From Sternotherus odoratus (taxonomy: Eukaryota; Chordata; Testudines; Kinosternidae), in contig JAVMKO010000147.1 of NCBI GenBank assembly GCA_032164245.1, positions 124,001 to 188,000 of the forward strand: a DNA stretch of 64,000 bases, in the 5' to 3' direction. Position 1 is the first letter of the stretch. Every line of letters starts with the position of its first letter. Made by a program: the position numbers and the translations under genes. The notes below the pieces were generated by a model that saw nothing but the letters and a program-made list of their open reading frames with translations, made no database searches and was not told where the DNA came from. Shown here piece by piece: positions 1 to 9,300 of the stretch.

Positions 1-865
1 GGGGGCGGGGGGCGGGAGTTGGAAGTGGGGGGAGGGTGTAGGGGGGTGGGGGGAGGGGTATAATCTAGCACCAAATGCCACAGTTCTCCTGCCTTCTAAT
101 CAAGTGATGAAAGTTACAAACTCCGTGGCCCGCATGAATGTCGAGCTGAGAACAGCTGAGAACAAATGTTCTCTCACAGATTGGCCAGCTAGTGACCAAA
201 ACAGGTGGCCTCTGCAATGATGTTTAACTTTAACCATCCGAGCATTTCACCAAGAGCCTCTCTCTAGACTGAGCAATGAATCCTTCCGTTTTCTCCTTAG
301 TTTGCCCACAAAGACTATATTGCTTAGTCAGCAAGGTTATGTATATATTCTACCATCTAACCACCTTAAGAGGCACTGAATAACAAAATGATCGGTAGTG
401 TCCTCCCAGAAGTTTGAACCCCTGTCTTTGTCTGTTTTAATCATTTCTATCTAACGAATTCCACCCCCAGCTCCTCCCCACCCATCTCGCAAGACAAGCG
501 TAACGTGATCTTCACACAATTCCCGGTCATCTTTTTAATGTATGGGAAGACAGCTCTGGGACGTGGTTGTAACGCATGCTCCCTCTGGTGATTGGGATGT
601 AAATGACACACAAACAGTTTCGATATTTGTGTACGTATTTAATGTCTCCGTAACGGCGTGGTGGATTTATTAAAAGGTTTAGAATCTAGATGGCACTAGA
701 TCGCATGTTTTCTTGCATATCAGAAATGACTGCATAATACTACAAACTGCACAGACTATCTTCCAATGGATGTAATTAAAATGCCACCAAAATCCAGGAC
801 CATTCGCTACCCTGCTCTGTGCTACAACGATTCCCTACTACTTGCTAGGCGTGGTAAAGTGTCCT
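1..865. other. Unique AT-rich non-coding DNA with a G-rich left edge
   Basis: The first 60 bases are a G-rich simple tract. The rest is mixed-composition sequence with stops in all frames, no tRNA signature and no repeat I recognise. I see nothing functional in it. Confidence 0.5.
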
Positions 866-867
866 AC

Positions 868-990
868 CATGGAGAAATTCTCCCTGCAAACTTGAGCAAA
901 TTACTTCAGCTCTCTGAGCCTCAGTTTCCCCATCTGTAAAAGGGAGAGCAGCCTCCCACCACTTACCTATTCAGCCTTTGAGCGTTTTGT
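868..990 (+). mobile_element. MIR-family SINE, core region
   Basis: The stretch around 910-945 reads as the conserved MIR core: a CTCTGAGCCTCAGTTTCC-like motif followed by CATCTGTAAAA. MIR is an ancient tRNA-derived SINE that moved with L2 machinery and is widespread in amniotes. The head and tail are too diverged for exact ends. A second core lies near 33330. Confidence 0.75.
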
Positions 991-1013
991 GGCAAGGACT
1001 CTCTGTCGCTGTG

Positions 1014-1275
1014 GGTCTGTCTACACTGCGGTTAGACACCGGCCCAGACCCGCTGACTTGGGCTCACACGGCTCAGGCTGTGGGGCTGTTTAATTGGGGT
1101 GTAGATGTTCCGGTTTGGGCTGCAGCCGAAGGTCCGGCCCCCTCCCACCTCGCAGGGTCCTACAGCCTGAGCCCCGACATGGACACTGCAATTAAACAGC
1201 CCCTTCGCCTGGGCCCTGGGAGCCTGAGTCAGCCGGCATGGGCCAGCTGTGGGTTTTCAATGGCAGGGTGGAGAT
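1014..1275. mobile_element. Foldback MITE-like element
   Basis: Two inverted segments, around 1080-1115 (GGGCTGTTTAATTGGGGTGTAGA) and 1180-1205 (ACACTGCAATTAAACAGCCCC), are near reverse complements. The outer parts (GGTCTGTCTACACTGCGG at the left) also pair imperfectly with the right side. The element therefore reads as a short non-coding palindromic transposon. It is recognised from structure and from similar turtle repeats; the superfamily is unknown. Confidence 0.55.
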
Positions 1276-1469
1276 TCCCTTGGTGTCTGTTCAGCACCAG
1301 TCACAACGGGGACCCTGATCTTGGTCAGTGTCTGTGCAGAGCCCTGCACAACAAGGGGCCTGACCTCAGTCAGGGGCTCTGGAGCTCCCGGCATTACAGG
1401 AGCCCCGATTTTGTTTGGGGTCCCTGTAGCATCTGGCCTAATGTGGGGCCAGGATCTGTGCAGTGTCCA

Positions 1470-2480
1470 ATACAGTGGTGGGGTGTGATCTTTGTCAGGG
1501 TCAGTGCAGCGCCCAGTACAGTGGTGGGGTGTGATCTTTGTCAGGGTCGGTGCAGCGCCCGGTACAGTGGTGGGGTGTGATCTTTGTCGGGGTCGGTGCG
1601 GCGCCCGGTACAGTGGTGGGGTGTGATCTTTGTCGGGGTCGGTGCGGCGCCCGGTACAGTGGTGGGGTGTGATCTTTGTCGGGGTCGGTGCGGCGCCCGG
1701 TACAGTGGTGGGGTGTGATCTTTGTCGGGGTCGGTGCGGCGCCCGGTACAGTGGTGGGGTGTGATCTTTGTCGGGGTCGGTGCGGCGCCCGGTACAGTGG
1801 TGGGGTGTGATCTTTGTCGGGGTCGGTGCGGCGCCCGGTACAGTGGTGGGGTGTGATCTTTGTCGGGGTCGGTGCGGCGCCCGGTACAGTGGTGGGGTGT
1901 GATCTTTGTCGGGGTCGGTGCGGCGCCCGGTACAGTGGTGGGGTGTGATCTTTGTCGGGGTCGGTGCGGCGCCCGGTACAGTGGTGGGGTGTGATCTTTG
2001 TCGGGGTCGGTGCGGCGCCCGGTACAGTGGTGGGGTGTGATCTTTGTCGGGGTCGGTGCGGCGCCCGGTACAGTGGTGGGGTGTGATCTTTGTCGGGGTC
2101 GGTGCGGCGCCCGGTACAGTGGTGGGGTGTGATCTTTGTCGGGGTCGGTGCGGCGCCCGGTACAGTGGTGGGGTGTGATCTTTGTCGGGGTCGGTGCGGC
2201 GCCCGGTACAGTGGTGGGGTGTGATCTTTGTCGGGGTCGGTGCGGCGCCCGGTACAGTGGTGGGGTGTGATCTTTGTCGGGGTCGGTGCGGCGCCCGGTA
2301 CAGTGGTGGGGTGTGATCTTTGTCGGGGTCGGTGCGGCGCCCGGTACAGTGGTGGGGTGTGATCTTTGTCGGGGTCGGTGCACTGTCCGGTACAGTGGTG
2401 GGGTGTGATCTTTGTCAGGGTCGGTGCAGTGCCCAGTACAGTGGTGGGGTGTGATCTTTGTCAGGGTCAGTGCAGTGCCA
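1470..2480. repeat. 46-bp minisatellite array, about 22 copies
   Basis: Successive copies of the GTACAGTGGTGGGGTG motif are exactly 46 bases apart (for example 1562 and 1608). Most copies are identical; the first and last few carry A/G and C/T variants, as expected from homogenisation in the middle of an array. The unit has no stop codon on the minus strand in any frame, so a 330-codon open frame crosses it. That frame is an artefact and repeats every 46 residues (3 x 46 bp). Confidence 0.95.
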
Positions 2481-2669
2481 GGCCCAACGGGGACACAGAT
2501 CTCAGTCTGGGTCTCTGAAGTGCCCAGCACCATGGAGGTAGCAATGTGGGCAGCAGTCGTGCGCTGCCTGGCACAAGGGGGGCCGTGATCTCCGTCCAGG
2601 TCTCACTTTTACCTGGCACAATATGGGACCAGATGTCAGCTGGGATCTCTGCACTGCCCAGCACAACAG

Positions 2670-3295
2670 GGGCCCAGATCTCAGTCGGGGTCTCCGCGGG
2701 GCCTGGCAGGACAGGGCCCAGATCTCAGTCGGGGTCTCCGCGGGGCCTGGCAGGACAGGGCCCAGATCTCAGTCGGGGTCTCCGCGGGGCCTGGCAGGAC
2801 AGGGCCCAGATCTCAGTCGGGGTCTCCGCGGGGCCTGGCAGGACAGGGCCCAGATCTCAGTCGGGGTCTCCGCGGGGCCTGGCAGGACAGGGCCCAGATC
2901 TCAGTCGGGGTCTCCGCGGGGCCTGGCAGGACAGGGCCCAGATCTCAGTCGGGGTCTCCGCGGGGCCTGGCAGGACAGGGCCCAGATCTCAGTCGGGGTC
3001 TCTGCGGGGCCTGGCAGGACAGGGCCCAGATCTCAGTTGGGGTCTCTGCGGGGCCTGGCAGGACAGGGCTCAGATCTCAGTTGGGGTCTCTGCGGGGCCT
3101 GGCAGGACAGGGCCCAGATCTCAGTTGGGGTCTCTGCGGGGCCTGGCAGGACAGGGCTCAGATCTCAGTCGGGGTCTCTGCGGGGCCTGGCAGGACAGGG
3201 CCCAGATCTCAGTTGGGGTCTCTGCGGGGCCTGGCAGGACAGGGCTCAGATCTCAGTCGGGGTCTCTGCGGGGCCTGGCAGGACAGGGGCCCTGA
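2670..3295. repeat. 44-bp minisatellite array, about 14 copies
   Basis: GGGCCCAGATCTCAGTCGGG recurs every 44 bases (2670, 2714 and on). Each unit carries an AGATCT site. The left half is uniform (TCTCCGCGG), while the right half alternates between CAGTCGGG and CAGTTGGG and between GGGCCC and GGGCTC. This suggests a later two-unit amplification. The open frames over it are repeat artefacts. Confidence 0.95.
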
Positions 3296-3470
3296 TTTTG
3301 TTTGACGTCTCTGCAGCACTTGGAAGAACGGGAGCTGGATTTCACTCCGTGTGTTGCAGGGCCTGGCCCAACAGGGTCCCCGTTAGGGTCACGGTAGCGC
3401 CCGGCACAACAATTTCCCCGCTCTCTGTAGGGGTCTGTGCAGTTCCTGGCACTTCCCAGACCCCGACCCC

Positions 3471-3744
3471 TCCCTCCCCATGCCCCCCACCCTGGTCCCT
3501 CCCCCTCACTCCTCAGGTCCCTCTCCCCCCACATCCCTCCCCCCGCCTCCGACATCCCTCGTCCTCCCCCCACGCCCCCACCTCCAACCCCCTCCTCCCT
3601 CCTCACCGCCCCCGATAACTCCCCCCGCCCCCCGCTCACCGGGGCAGCCTGCACGATAAGGCGGGAGAGGGGGCGGGGGCCGGGTCAGAGGAGCCGAGAC
3701 ACCCCCCCCCCCAGGCCCCGCCCCGCCCCGCCCCGCCTCTCGCC
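3471..3744. other. Pyrimidine-rich tract leading to GC boxes
   Basis: CCCTCC-type low-complexity sequence to about 3640, then several overlapping CCCCGCCCC GC boxes at 3715-3740. There is no credible exon. The GC boxes sit directly upstream of the promoter-like element at 3745. Confidence 0.6.
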
Positions 3745-3764
3745 ACTTCCGGGAGCCCGTACCA

Positions 3765-4085
3765 GAGCTGCCAATCACTGTGCTTGGTCCCGCGACCATC
3801 TCATGCCCTGGAGCAGTGGGCGGTGCCTGGTATGCTAATGAGGACGAGGCTGCTCTCCACTCCGCTGCGAACCGCTCCGAGACTTGGGGGGTGGGGGTTG
3901 ATCTCTGCCCCCTTTATCCCCCCCACCAACCCCACTCGCCCCCCTCCCCCGCCCACAGCCACCCCGGATTCCCGGCGGCGCCCATCCAGGGGAGAGGGGG
4001 AGGGGGCTGGAGTCACCCTGAGGTGAAGAGCCGACGTCCCCCGGTGGGTGCTGCAAACCCAACACTTTCGACTTTAGAAAAATAA
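3765..4085 (+). promoter_or_regulatory. Promoter-like GC-rich element, copy A
   Basis: Contains a CCAATCA box (about 3771), GGGCGGTG (about 3819), an octamer-like TATGCTAATGAG (about 3831) and a CCCTTTAT stretch 70-80 bases downstream. The same arrangement occurs at 14480-14870 (inverted), 15025-15240 and 28590-28960 (inverted). The motif order resembles compact octamer/CCAAT promoters, but no coding sequence follows. Promoter activity is inferred; the repeat relationship is seen directly. Confidence 0.5.
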
Positions 4086-4089
4086 CTAA

Positions 4090-5087
4090 GCGCCCGCTTT
4101 TTGGGACGTGTCCTCTGGTGTGGGGGCTGCAAAACTCAACTTCTTTATTTACAAAAATAACAAACCCCCCAATGTTGGGGGGCAAATAAGTTAGAACAAC
4201 AGAGCACGGGGCAGGGGGTGCTCTCCCCATGGGGGCACTAGGTGGCACTCTGGAGCAGGGAGCTGAGTGCCGTGGGGCAGGGCACAGTGGGGTGGATCAA
4301 GGGGAGATGGGGGCAGGGCACTGTGGGGTGGATCAAGGGGAGATGGGCGGCTCACCAGCCCCACTGTCCATGGCTGGCTTTGGTGCATGGTGTAAGTGGG
4401 GGGGTGGGGCCGTGGGGCACCGTGGGGCCGGAGTGTCTCCCACGGCGCTGGGGGGTCCTCCCGGGCCAAGCCTGCAGGGAGAGGAGATGGGGGGTCGCAG
4501 GGGTGCTGGGCTATGCTTCCACGTGCGGCAGGCCCCACGCTGCTGGGATGGGGGGCAGGACCCATGGGGAGTTGGACCCGGGCTGCTTAGGGGGGTAGCC
4601 GCATGGGGCAGGAGTTAAGTGGGGCAGGCTCCTGCTCCCCCGCAGTGGAGCGTCCCGCCTCCCCTCCCTGGCCCTTACCTGGCTGGCCGTGGGGCTGGGC
4701 CTGGCCAGTGGGGCGGCGGGGGTGGAGGGGGACTCTCGCCCCCCAGCCCCTCCTGCCTGAGGGGGTCACTTGGCAGCTGCTGAGAGAAAGACGGGGGGCA
4801 GTGAGCTGCCAGGAACCCCGCCCCTCCCTCCCCGCCCCACATACAAAGCCTCCCCCTCTTGCCTGTCGCCTTCTTTCCGCCTGGGGGGGGGAGGCTGCAC
4901 GGGGCTGTCTCCAGTCACGTGACAGAGCCGCTGGCGCGGATGCAGAAAGAAAGGTTGTGCCAGGCGGGGGCCCTGCATGAGCAGCACCGCTACCCCCCCC
5001 CCGCCCCCCAGTTGGGTGTTGGTTATTTAAGTAAAGAAGAGTTGGGTTTTGCAGCACCCCCTGGGGGCACTGGGGCTGTGGGTGGGC
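4090..5087. other. GC-rich duplicon sequence without recognisable gene
   Basis: The 4090-4900 part is missing from the other duplicon arm. A module reading roughly GTTGGGTTTTGCAGCACCCC recurs at 5040 and, inverted, at 4125, and again at the right arm and at 14505. Many open frames exist only because the DNA is GC-rich. CACGTGAC (about 4915) is an E-box, also kept in the other arm. Confidence 0.5.
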
Positions 5088-5530
5088 GGGTGTGTTATTG
5101 TAGGGTCTCTGTGGGCACTGGGATGGTGTCCGGAGGTTTGTTATTGTAGGGTCTCTGTGGGCACTGGAATGGTGTGTGGAGGTTTGTTATTGTAGGGTCT
5201 CTGTGGGCACTGGGATGGTGTGTGGAGGTTTGTTATTGTAGGGTCTCTGTGGGCACTGGGATGGTGTGTGGAGGTTTGTTATTGTAGGGTCTCTGTGGGC
5301 ACTGGGATGGTGTGCAGAGGTTTGTTATTGTAGGGTCTCTGTGGGCACTGGGATGGTGTGTGGACGTTTGTTATTGTAGGGTCTCTGTGGGCACTGGGAT
5401 GGTGTGTGGAGGTTTGTTATTGTAGGGTCTCTGTGGGCACTGGGATGGTGTGCGGAGGTTTGTTATTGTAGGGTCTCTGTGGGCACTGGGATGGTGTGTG
5501 GAGGTTTGTTATTGTAGGGTCTCTGGGAGC
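5088..5530. repeat. 46-bp minisatellite, about 9-10 copies
   Basis: GGTTTGTTATTGTAGGGTCT recurs at 46-base spacing with scattered single-base changes (GGAGG, GGACG, GCAGAGG variants). The matching place in the inverted arm (about 28220-28315) has only about two units, so the array grew on this side, or shrank on the other, after duplication. Confidence 0.92.
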
Positions 5531-5929
5531 GCTGGCGCTGCGTGTACGGGCGGGATCCTGTTGGCTGGCCAGTTGTGGGGGGAAGGCAACATGACTCCCA
5601 GAGCCCCCACTTCCCCTGGATGCAGCCCAGCTACATCTCTGTGCCCCCCTACCCCCCAGAGGCAGTGTGGGGCTGCAAGTCAGGAGTGAGGGGCATCGGC
5701 CCAGGTGTGGCGGGGGCAGGGCAGGGGCTGCAGGTCGGGAGTGAGCTTGGTGGGAATCTCGCACGTGCTGACGTGCGATGGAGTCGCCCCGTGCGAATTG
5801 CGATGGCTGGGGGCAGGGCTGGGCGAGGGAGGGGGAAGAGGCGCCGCCCCGATATGGGGCACATGCCTGGGGCAGATACACTAATCCCCTCCCCAAGCTG
5901 GCTCCGATTCCCCTCTGATCTAACCCACC

Positions 5930-6115
5930 AGCCCCCACTCCTGTCCCAGCGTCAGGGAGAGAACCCAGGCGTCCTGGCTCCCAACCGCCTCCTGCTCTAA
6001 CCGCTAGGCCCCACTCCCCTTCCGGAGGTGGGGAGAGGACCCAGGAGTCCTGGCTCCCAGCCCCCCCTGCTCTGACCCACCAGCCCCCACTGCCCTCCCA
6101 GAGGAAAGGCTAAGA
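5930..6115 (-). repeat. 75-bp tRNA-like tandem repeat
   Basis: Units read (minus strand) TAGTGGTTAGAGCAGG, resembling a tRNA A box, then GGGTTCTCTCCC, resembling a B box. The family occurs at seven places in the window (here, 6690, 15470, 23370, 27590, 32090 and 33050) in both orientations. It looks like a tRNA-derived SINE fragment that became a tandem repeat. The clover-leaf is not intact. Confidence 0.65.
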
Positions 6116-6254
6116 ATTCGGTTGTCCATTTTCTTGACATACACATGCCCCCGCCCCGCCCCGCCCTGAAAGGGGTCTGTGCCGGGGTTCTAGAGTCTCG
6201 AACCCAGCCGACGAGGGGGCTGTAGCCAAACGCATAGGCGGGGGGGGGCAGAGT

Positions 6255-6600
6255 TAAGGTGAAATGGACGTTCTTAATGCCCGGACTTTGCCCCGCCCTC
6301 GGGGCTTATGCAAGTGAAAGAGCTGGAGGCTCCTCATTGATTCACCGGTGGCCCCTGCGAACGTGCGGGTCACTGCCCCCTAATCCCTGCCGCCCCCCCA
6401 CGAATCTGGTTGCCATGGCGAGGGAGCGGGCCCGATTTTGCTCCTTCCCCGGTGGTGCCATGTTATGCAAATCACCCCCGCTCCTTGGTATAGGGATGCC
6501 TCATTTGCATAGAGCCCCCCAGTATCAGGGGGTGCCCCAACAGGGACATGGGTCGTGGCTTACGGGGGGGATACCCAGCCCTTAAAGCCTACATAATAGG
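6255..6600. promoter_or_regulatory. Duplicated element with paired octamer motifs
   Basis: Carries ATGCAAAT at about 6472 and its reverse ATTTGCAT at about 6502, plus GTTGCCATGGCGAG (about 6412), close to an RFX X-box half-site pair. The inverted copy at 27060-27380 keeps ATTTGCAT but has ATGCAACT in place of the first octamer. Octamer pairs are typical of histone H2B and snRNA promoters. No histone or snRNA gene is adjacent, so function is unproven. Confidence 0.45.
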
Positions 6601-6689
6601 GGTCCAGGTGGAGGGGGGAGAGGGAAAGTGGGGTGCACAGAACCCCATGGCATAGAGGGGGGTGAGGCAGGTGAAGGGTGCCCCCTATA

Positions 6690-6905
6690 CCCTGCAGTCC
6701 TGGCTCCCAGCCTCTCCTGCTCCCCTGCTCCAACCACTAGCCCCCACTCCCCTCCCAGAGCCGGGGAGAGAACCCAGGAGTCCTGGCTACCAGCCCCCCC
6801 TGCTCCAACCACTAGCCCCCACTCCCCTCCCAGAGCCGGGGAGAGAACCCAGGAGTCCTGGCTCCCAGCCCCCCCTGCTCTAACCACTAGCCCCCACTCT
6901 GACTC
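6690..6905 (-). repeat. 75-bp tRNA-like tandem repeat, three units
   Basis: The AACCCAGGAGTCCTGG motif recurs at 6771 and 6846, a 75-base period. The family is the same as at 5930. The array ends against a GGGGGCGGGGGCGGGG GC-box stretch. Confidence 0.75.
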
Positions 6906-6929
6906 AGTTTCCCTCTGTGTCCAGGGGGC

Positions 6930-7175
6930 GGGGGCGGGGCCTGTCTCCAACAACTCGAAATTCGAAACCGCTGCCGACCGCTCACTGGGCCGGCAGTTAA
7001 GCGGAGGGCAGGGCTAGAGTCAGCCGGCCACGGCCCCTCCCGCTCTGCCATTGGCCGCCGCATCCCGAAGGATCCGGTTGCGCCGTGCTATTGGCCACCG
7101 CGCCCGCCCTGCTCGTGGCAGCTCCACTGTCAGTCCCCGCCCTCCACCCTGCCATTGGACGCCGACCCCGGCATG
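6930..7175. promoter_or_regulatory. CpG-rich block with three inverted CCAAT boxes
   Basis: CCATTGGCCGCC (about 7050), CTATTGGCCACC (about 7090) and CCATTGGACGCC (about 7152) are three ATTGG boxes in similar flanks, about 40 and 62 bases apart, within CpG-rich DNA. Repeated ATTGG boxes bind NF-Y in housekeeping and cell-cycle promoters. No first exon was found on either side. Confidence 0.45.
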
Positions 7176-7182
7176 CGACGGG

Positions 7183-7300
7183 CCACCAGATGTCCCAGTT
7201 TTATAAGGACAGTCCCAATTCAGGGGTCTTTTTTATATAGGATCCTATTACCCCCCCCCATCCCGATTTTTCACTTGCTGTCTGGTCACCCTAGTCGTGC
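7183..7300 (+). mobile_element. Short MITE
   Basis: Starts near CCAGATGTCCCAG and ends CTGTCTGGTCACCCTAG, with the internal text CCCGATTTTTCACTTGCTG. An inverted copy lies at 36838-36962. Both ends carry a GGTGACCAGA-type terminal sequence. It is non-coding; the family assignment is by resemblance to turtle MITEs. Confidence 0.65.
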
Positions 7301-7499
7301 GAAAGACCGAGGAGCGCGCTCACTGGGATTGTACCAATTTTGCTCCATCCGTCATCTCTTTTCCTGGTCAAACAACCTCCCCTGCCCCCCATCCTTTTAC
7401 CCGGCTCGTCTCCCTGGTGTGGTGGGACTGACCCAGCGACACGGCTGTTGTGTTCTTCATGTCTCCAGTGGTTTATGTGATGTCGCAAATGTGCCTCTA

Positions 7500-8250
7500 A
7501 GGTCATTCACCTCTATTGCACGTGACAGAGGGTGACTGTAACATGGTCGCCCACTACGGCAGGGGGGTAGATTGTGACTGTAACGTGATAACGTTTACAC
7601 TGGGGTAGACTGTGACTGTAACGTTATTGCAACAGGATAGGTTGTGACTGAAACCTTACAGTGTTTTCTCCGCACTACTGCAAGCAGGTAGATTATGACT
7701 GTAACATTACAATGCTGTCCCCAACTCCACCCCGTTATTGCAAGGGTTGTGAGTGTGACATTATGTTGTCTGCTGCTGTTGCAAAGGAATAGATTGTAAC
7801 TTTCACTTTGTCCCCCACCGCCATCCCCTCTCCCCTGCTACTGTAAGGGAACCGATTGTGATAGTAAGTGTTGTCCTCCGCTAATGCAAGAGAATAGATA
7901 GTGACTGTAACGTTAAAACGTTGTCCCCCGCTATTGCAAAGGAATAGATTGTGACTGTAACTTTGTCCTCCTGCCCCCCACTAGTGCAAAAGAATGGATG
8001 TGACTGTATCCTCCCCTCCAAGCTATTACAAGGGAATAAATAGTGACTGTAGTGTTACAACGCTGTCCCCTGCTATTGCAAAGGAATAGATTGTGACTGT
8101 AGTGTTACAACTTTGCCCCCTCCCCACTATTACAAGGGAATAGATCGGGGCTGTAACTTTGTTTTCGCTCTCCCTAATAATAGAAGGGAATCGATTAGGA
8201 CTGTAATGTTAGTTTACCGCCCCCCCCCCTAGATTGTGAGTGTAATGATA
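7500..8250. repeat. Decayed ~60-bp tandem repeat, about 12 units
   Basis: The phrase GGAATAGATTGTGACTGTAA followed by CGTTACAACGTTGTCCCC and CTATTGCAAAG recurs with many substitutions and indels. Spacing is irregular, so the array is old. No coding potential. Confidence 0.8.
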
Positions 8251-8700
8251 TAACGCTGCCCCCTCATGTTACAACAACAAGACAGGCCGTACACAAACTC
8301 ACTAGTCTTAAACAACACAACTAACCCCCCCAACAGTCACTCGGTGGATCCCAGAGAGTCCCCATCACCGCGAAACCCCCACCCGTGAAGCTCACAAACG
8401 AGAGAGCCGCGGGGTTCCGCTTTGCAGAGACTATAATCACATCTCACGCGCCCTCCGATCACTACGTACCCCCAGCCGCCCACAGTAGGGAAAGAGATAG
8501 CGATGTACCTCACTGACAATACCGACTGTGGCGCGCCGCCGGGACCCACCGCCGGCCACACCTGCCTTGCTCAGGGCGAACGCCGCACGCCCAGCCCCGG
8601 GGAGACCCCTTCACTCGCTGCCGTCCCTGCTCCCGACCCCCCTCGCACCCCGGGGCTTCGGTCGGAGCCCCGGGTGGCAAACGTCTGCTCCTGACTGCCC
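8251..8700. other. CpG-rich non-coding DNA
   Basis: A stretch rich in CpG from about 8530 (GCGCGCCGCCGGG). I see no exon, tRNA or repeat. It lies directly upstream of the snRNA-type promoter signature and could be part of the same control region. Confidence 0.4.
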
Positions 8701-8712
8701 CCGCTCTCTTTC

Positions 8713-8783
8713 CACCCACAATGCACCGCGACGTATATTTGCATATGCCGCGCACGCCGGTTGCGACCGTAACCCTCAGAAAA
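8713..8783 (+). promoter_or_regulatory. snRNA-type promoter signature: SBS, octamer, PSE-like
   Basis: 8713-8730 matches the 18-base ZNF143/STAF site consensus at every defined position (core CCCACAATGCACCGCG). ATTTGCAT follows at 8737-8744. GACCGTAACCCTCAGAAAA at 8765-8783 resembles a proximal sequence element (ACCGTAAC core). The octamer-to-PSE gap of 20 bases is close to that of the compact RNase P RNA promoter. There is no good TATA box; a start near 8825-8835 would run into the GT repeat. No known snRNA follows. Confidence 0.55.
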
Positions 8784-8848
8784 GAGGGGCATGCGGCTTT
8801 TTGTAACGGGGGTGTCAGGGCTGTGACCTAATAACAACAAAGACAGGC

Positions 8849-8850
<2 letters not shown>

Positions 8851-8899
<49 letters not shown>

Positions 8900-8916
8900 T
8901 GGGTGTGGGTGGGTGT

Positions 8917-8964
<48 letters not shown>

Positions 8965-9000
8965 TGTGGGTGGGTGGGTGTGGGTGTGTGTGTGTGTGTC
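8851..9000. repeat. (GT)n microsatellite with GGGT interruptions
   Basis: About 150 bases of GT repeat broken by TATGTGTGTGGG and TGGGTGTGGG units. The open frames across it (poly Cys-Val) are artefacts. Confidence 0.97.
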
Positions 9001-9046
9001 CAACGTTGGTCCTTCTGCTTTGCAGCCCCTCACAACCTTCCATGCC
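9001..9046 (+). repeat. Dispersed segment shared with 20214-20258
   Basis: CCAACGTTGGTCCTTCTGCTTTGCAGCCCC and a CACAACCTTCCATG tail occur here and, nearly unchanged, at 20214. TTCTGCTTTGCAG looks like a splice acceptor, so this may be a duplicated intron/exon edge. What follows differs between the copies. Confidence 0.6.
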
Positions 9047-9300
9047 TCCCCCCAAAGCCCCCCCCCTTTCCCCCCAGCTGGCCCCTCCCGCCCAAACAGC
9101 CCCCTCCTTCTCCTCTCCCCCGCCCCTTTCCCCGGGTCCCCCCGCCCGGTCTCACTTCTCCCCCCGCCCCGCCCCGCGCAGGGACCCCGGGGTCTGGTCC
9201 CCTCCCCCCCCAGGGCAGAGCCGGGCCGGGCGGGGGGGTCGTTGGTCTCCTGCGGGGACAGCAGCTCCGACCCCCCCGCGGGCGCCCCCCCCTCCCCAGC
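9047..9300. other. C-rich CpG-island shoulder
   Basis: Pyrimidine-rich sequence (CCCCCAGCTGGCC, CCCCGCCC) that grades into the CpG-rich promoter block at 9300. No exon was recognised. Confidence 0.45.

Larger units (their letters stand above)
1276..3470. repeat. Composite 44-46 bp minisatellite locus
   Basis: A block of head-to-tail units built on a GATCTCAGTCGGGGTCT-like core plus a GTGCCCGGCACAACAG-like half. Diverged single units lie at 1290-1470, 2480-2670 and 3290-3470. Two blocks, listed separately, are nearly uniform. The divergent units show the locus is old; the uniform blocks show two separate later expansions. Similar 41-46 bp repeats occur in bird and reptile genomes, but the exact family was not checked. 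Confidence 0.85.
3745..6690 (+). repeat. Left arm of a ~3 kb inverted segmental duplication
   Basis: Blocks here reappear inverted and in order at 26945-28945. Paired blocks are 3800-4085 with 28560-28870, 4900-5090 with 28290-28480, 5530-5900 with 27840-28230, and 6130-6680 with 26950-27570. Long stretches match closely by eye. The left arm carries extra DNA at about 4090-4900 and a much longer 46-bp array at 5088-5530. No protein gene is recognised inside it. Confidence 0.85.

Noticed and set aside
1541..2533. 330-codon minus-strand open frame
   Set aside because: It is the 46-bp minisatellite read through all three frames; the peptide repeats every 46 residues.
2623..3618. 331-codon plus-strand open frame
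   Set aside because: It is the 44-bp minisatellite plus a C-rich tract; no domain.
6472..6510. Histone H2B promoter from paired octamers
   Set aside because: No histone coding sequence on either strand within the window.
8784..9000. RNase P or MRP RNA gene behind the snRNA-type promoter
   Set aside because: The downstream sequence has none of the conserved RNase P/MRP blocks.
8828..9055. Thr-His-rich and Cys-Val-rich frames
   Set aside because: Translation of a GT/CA microsatellite.
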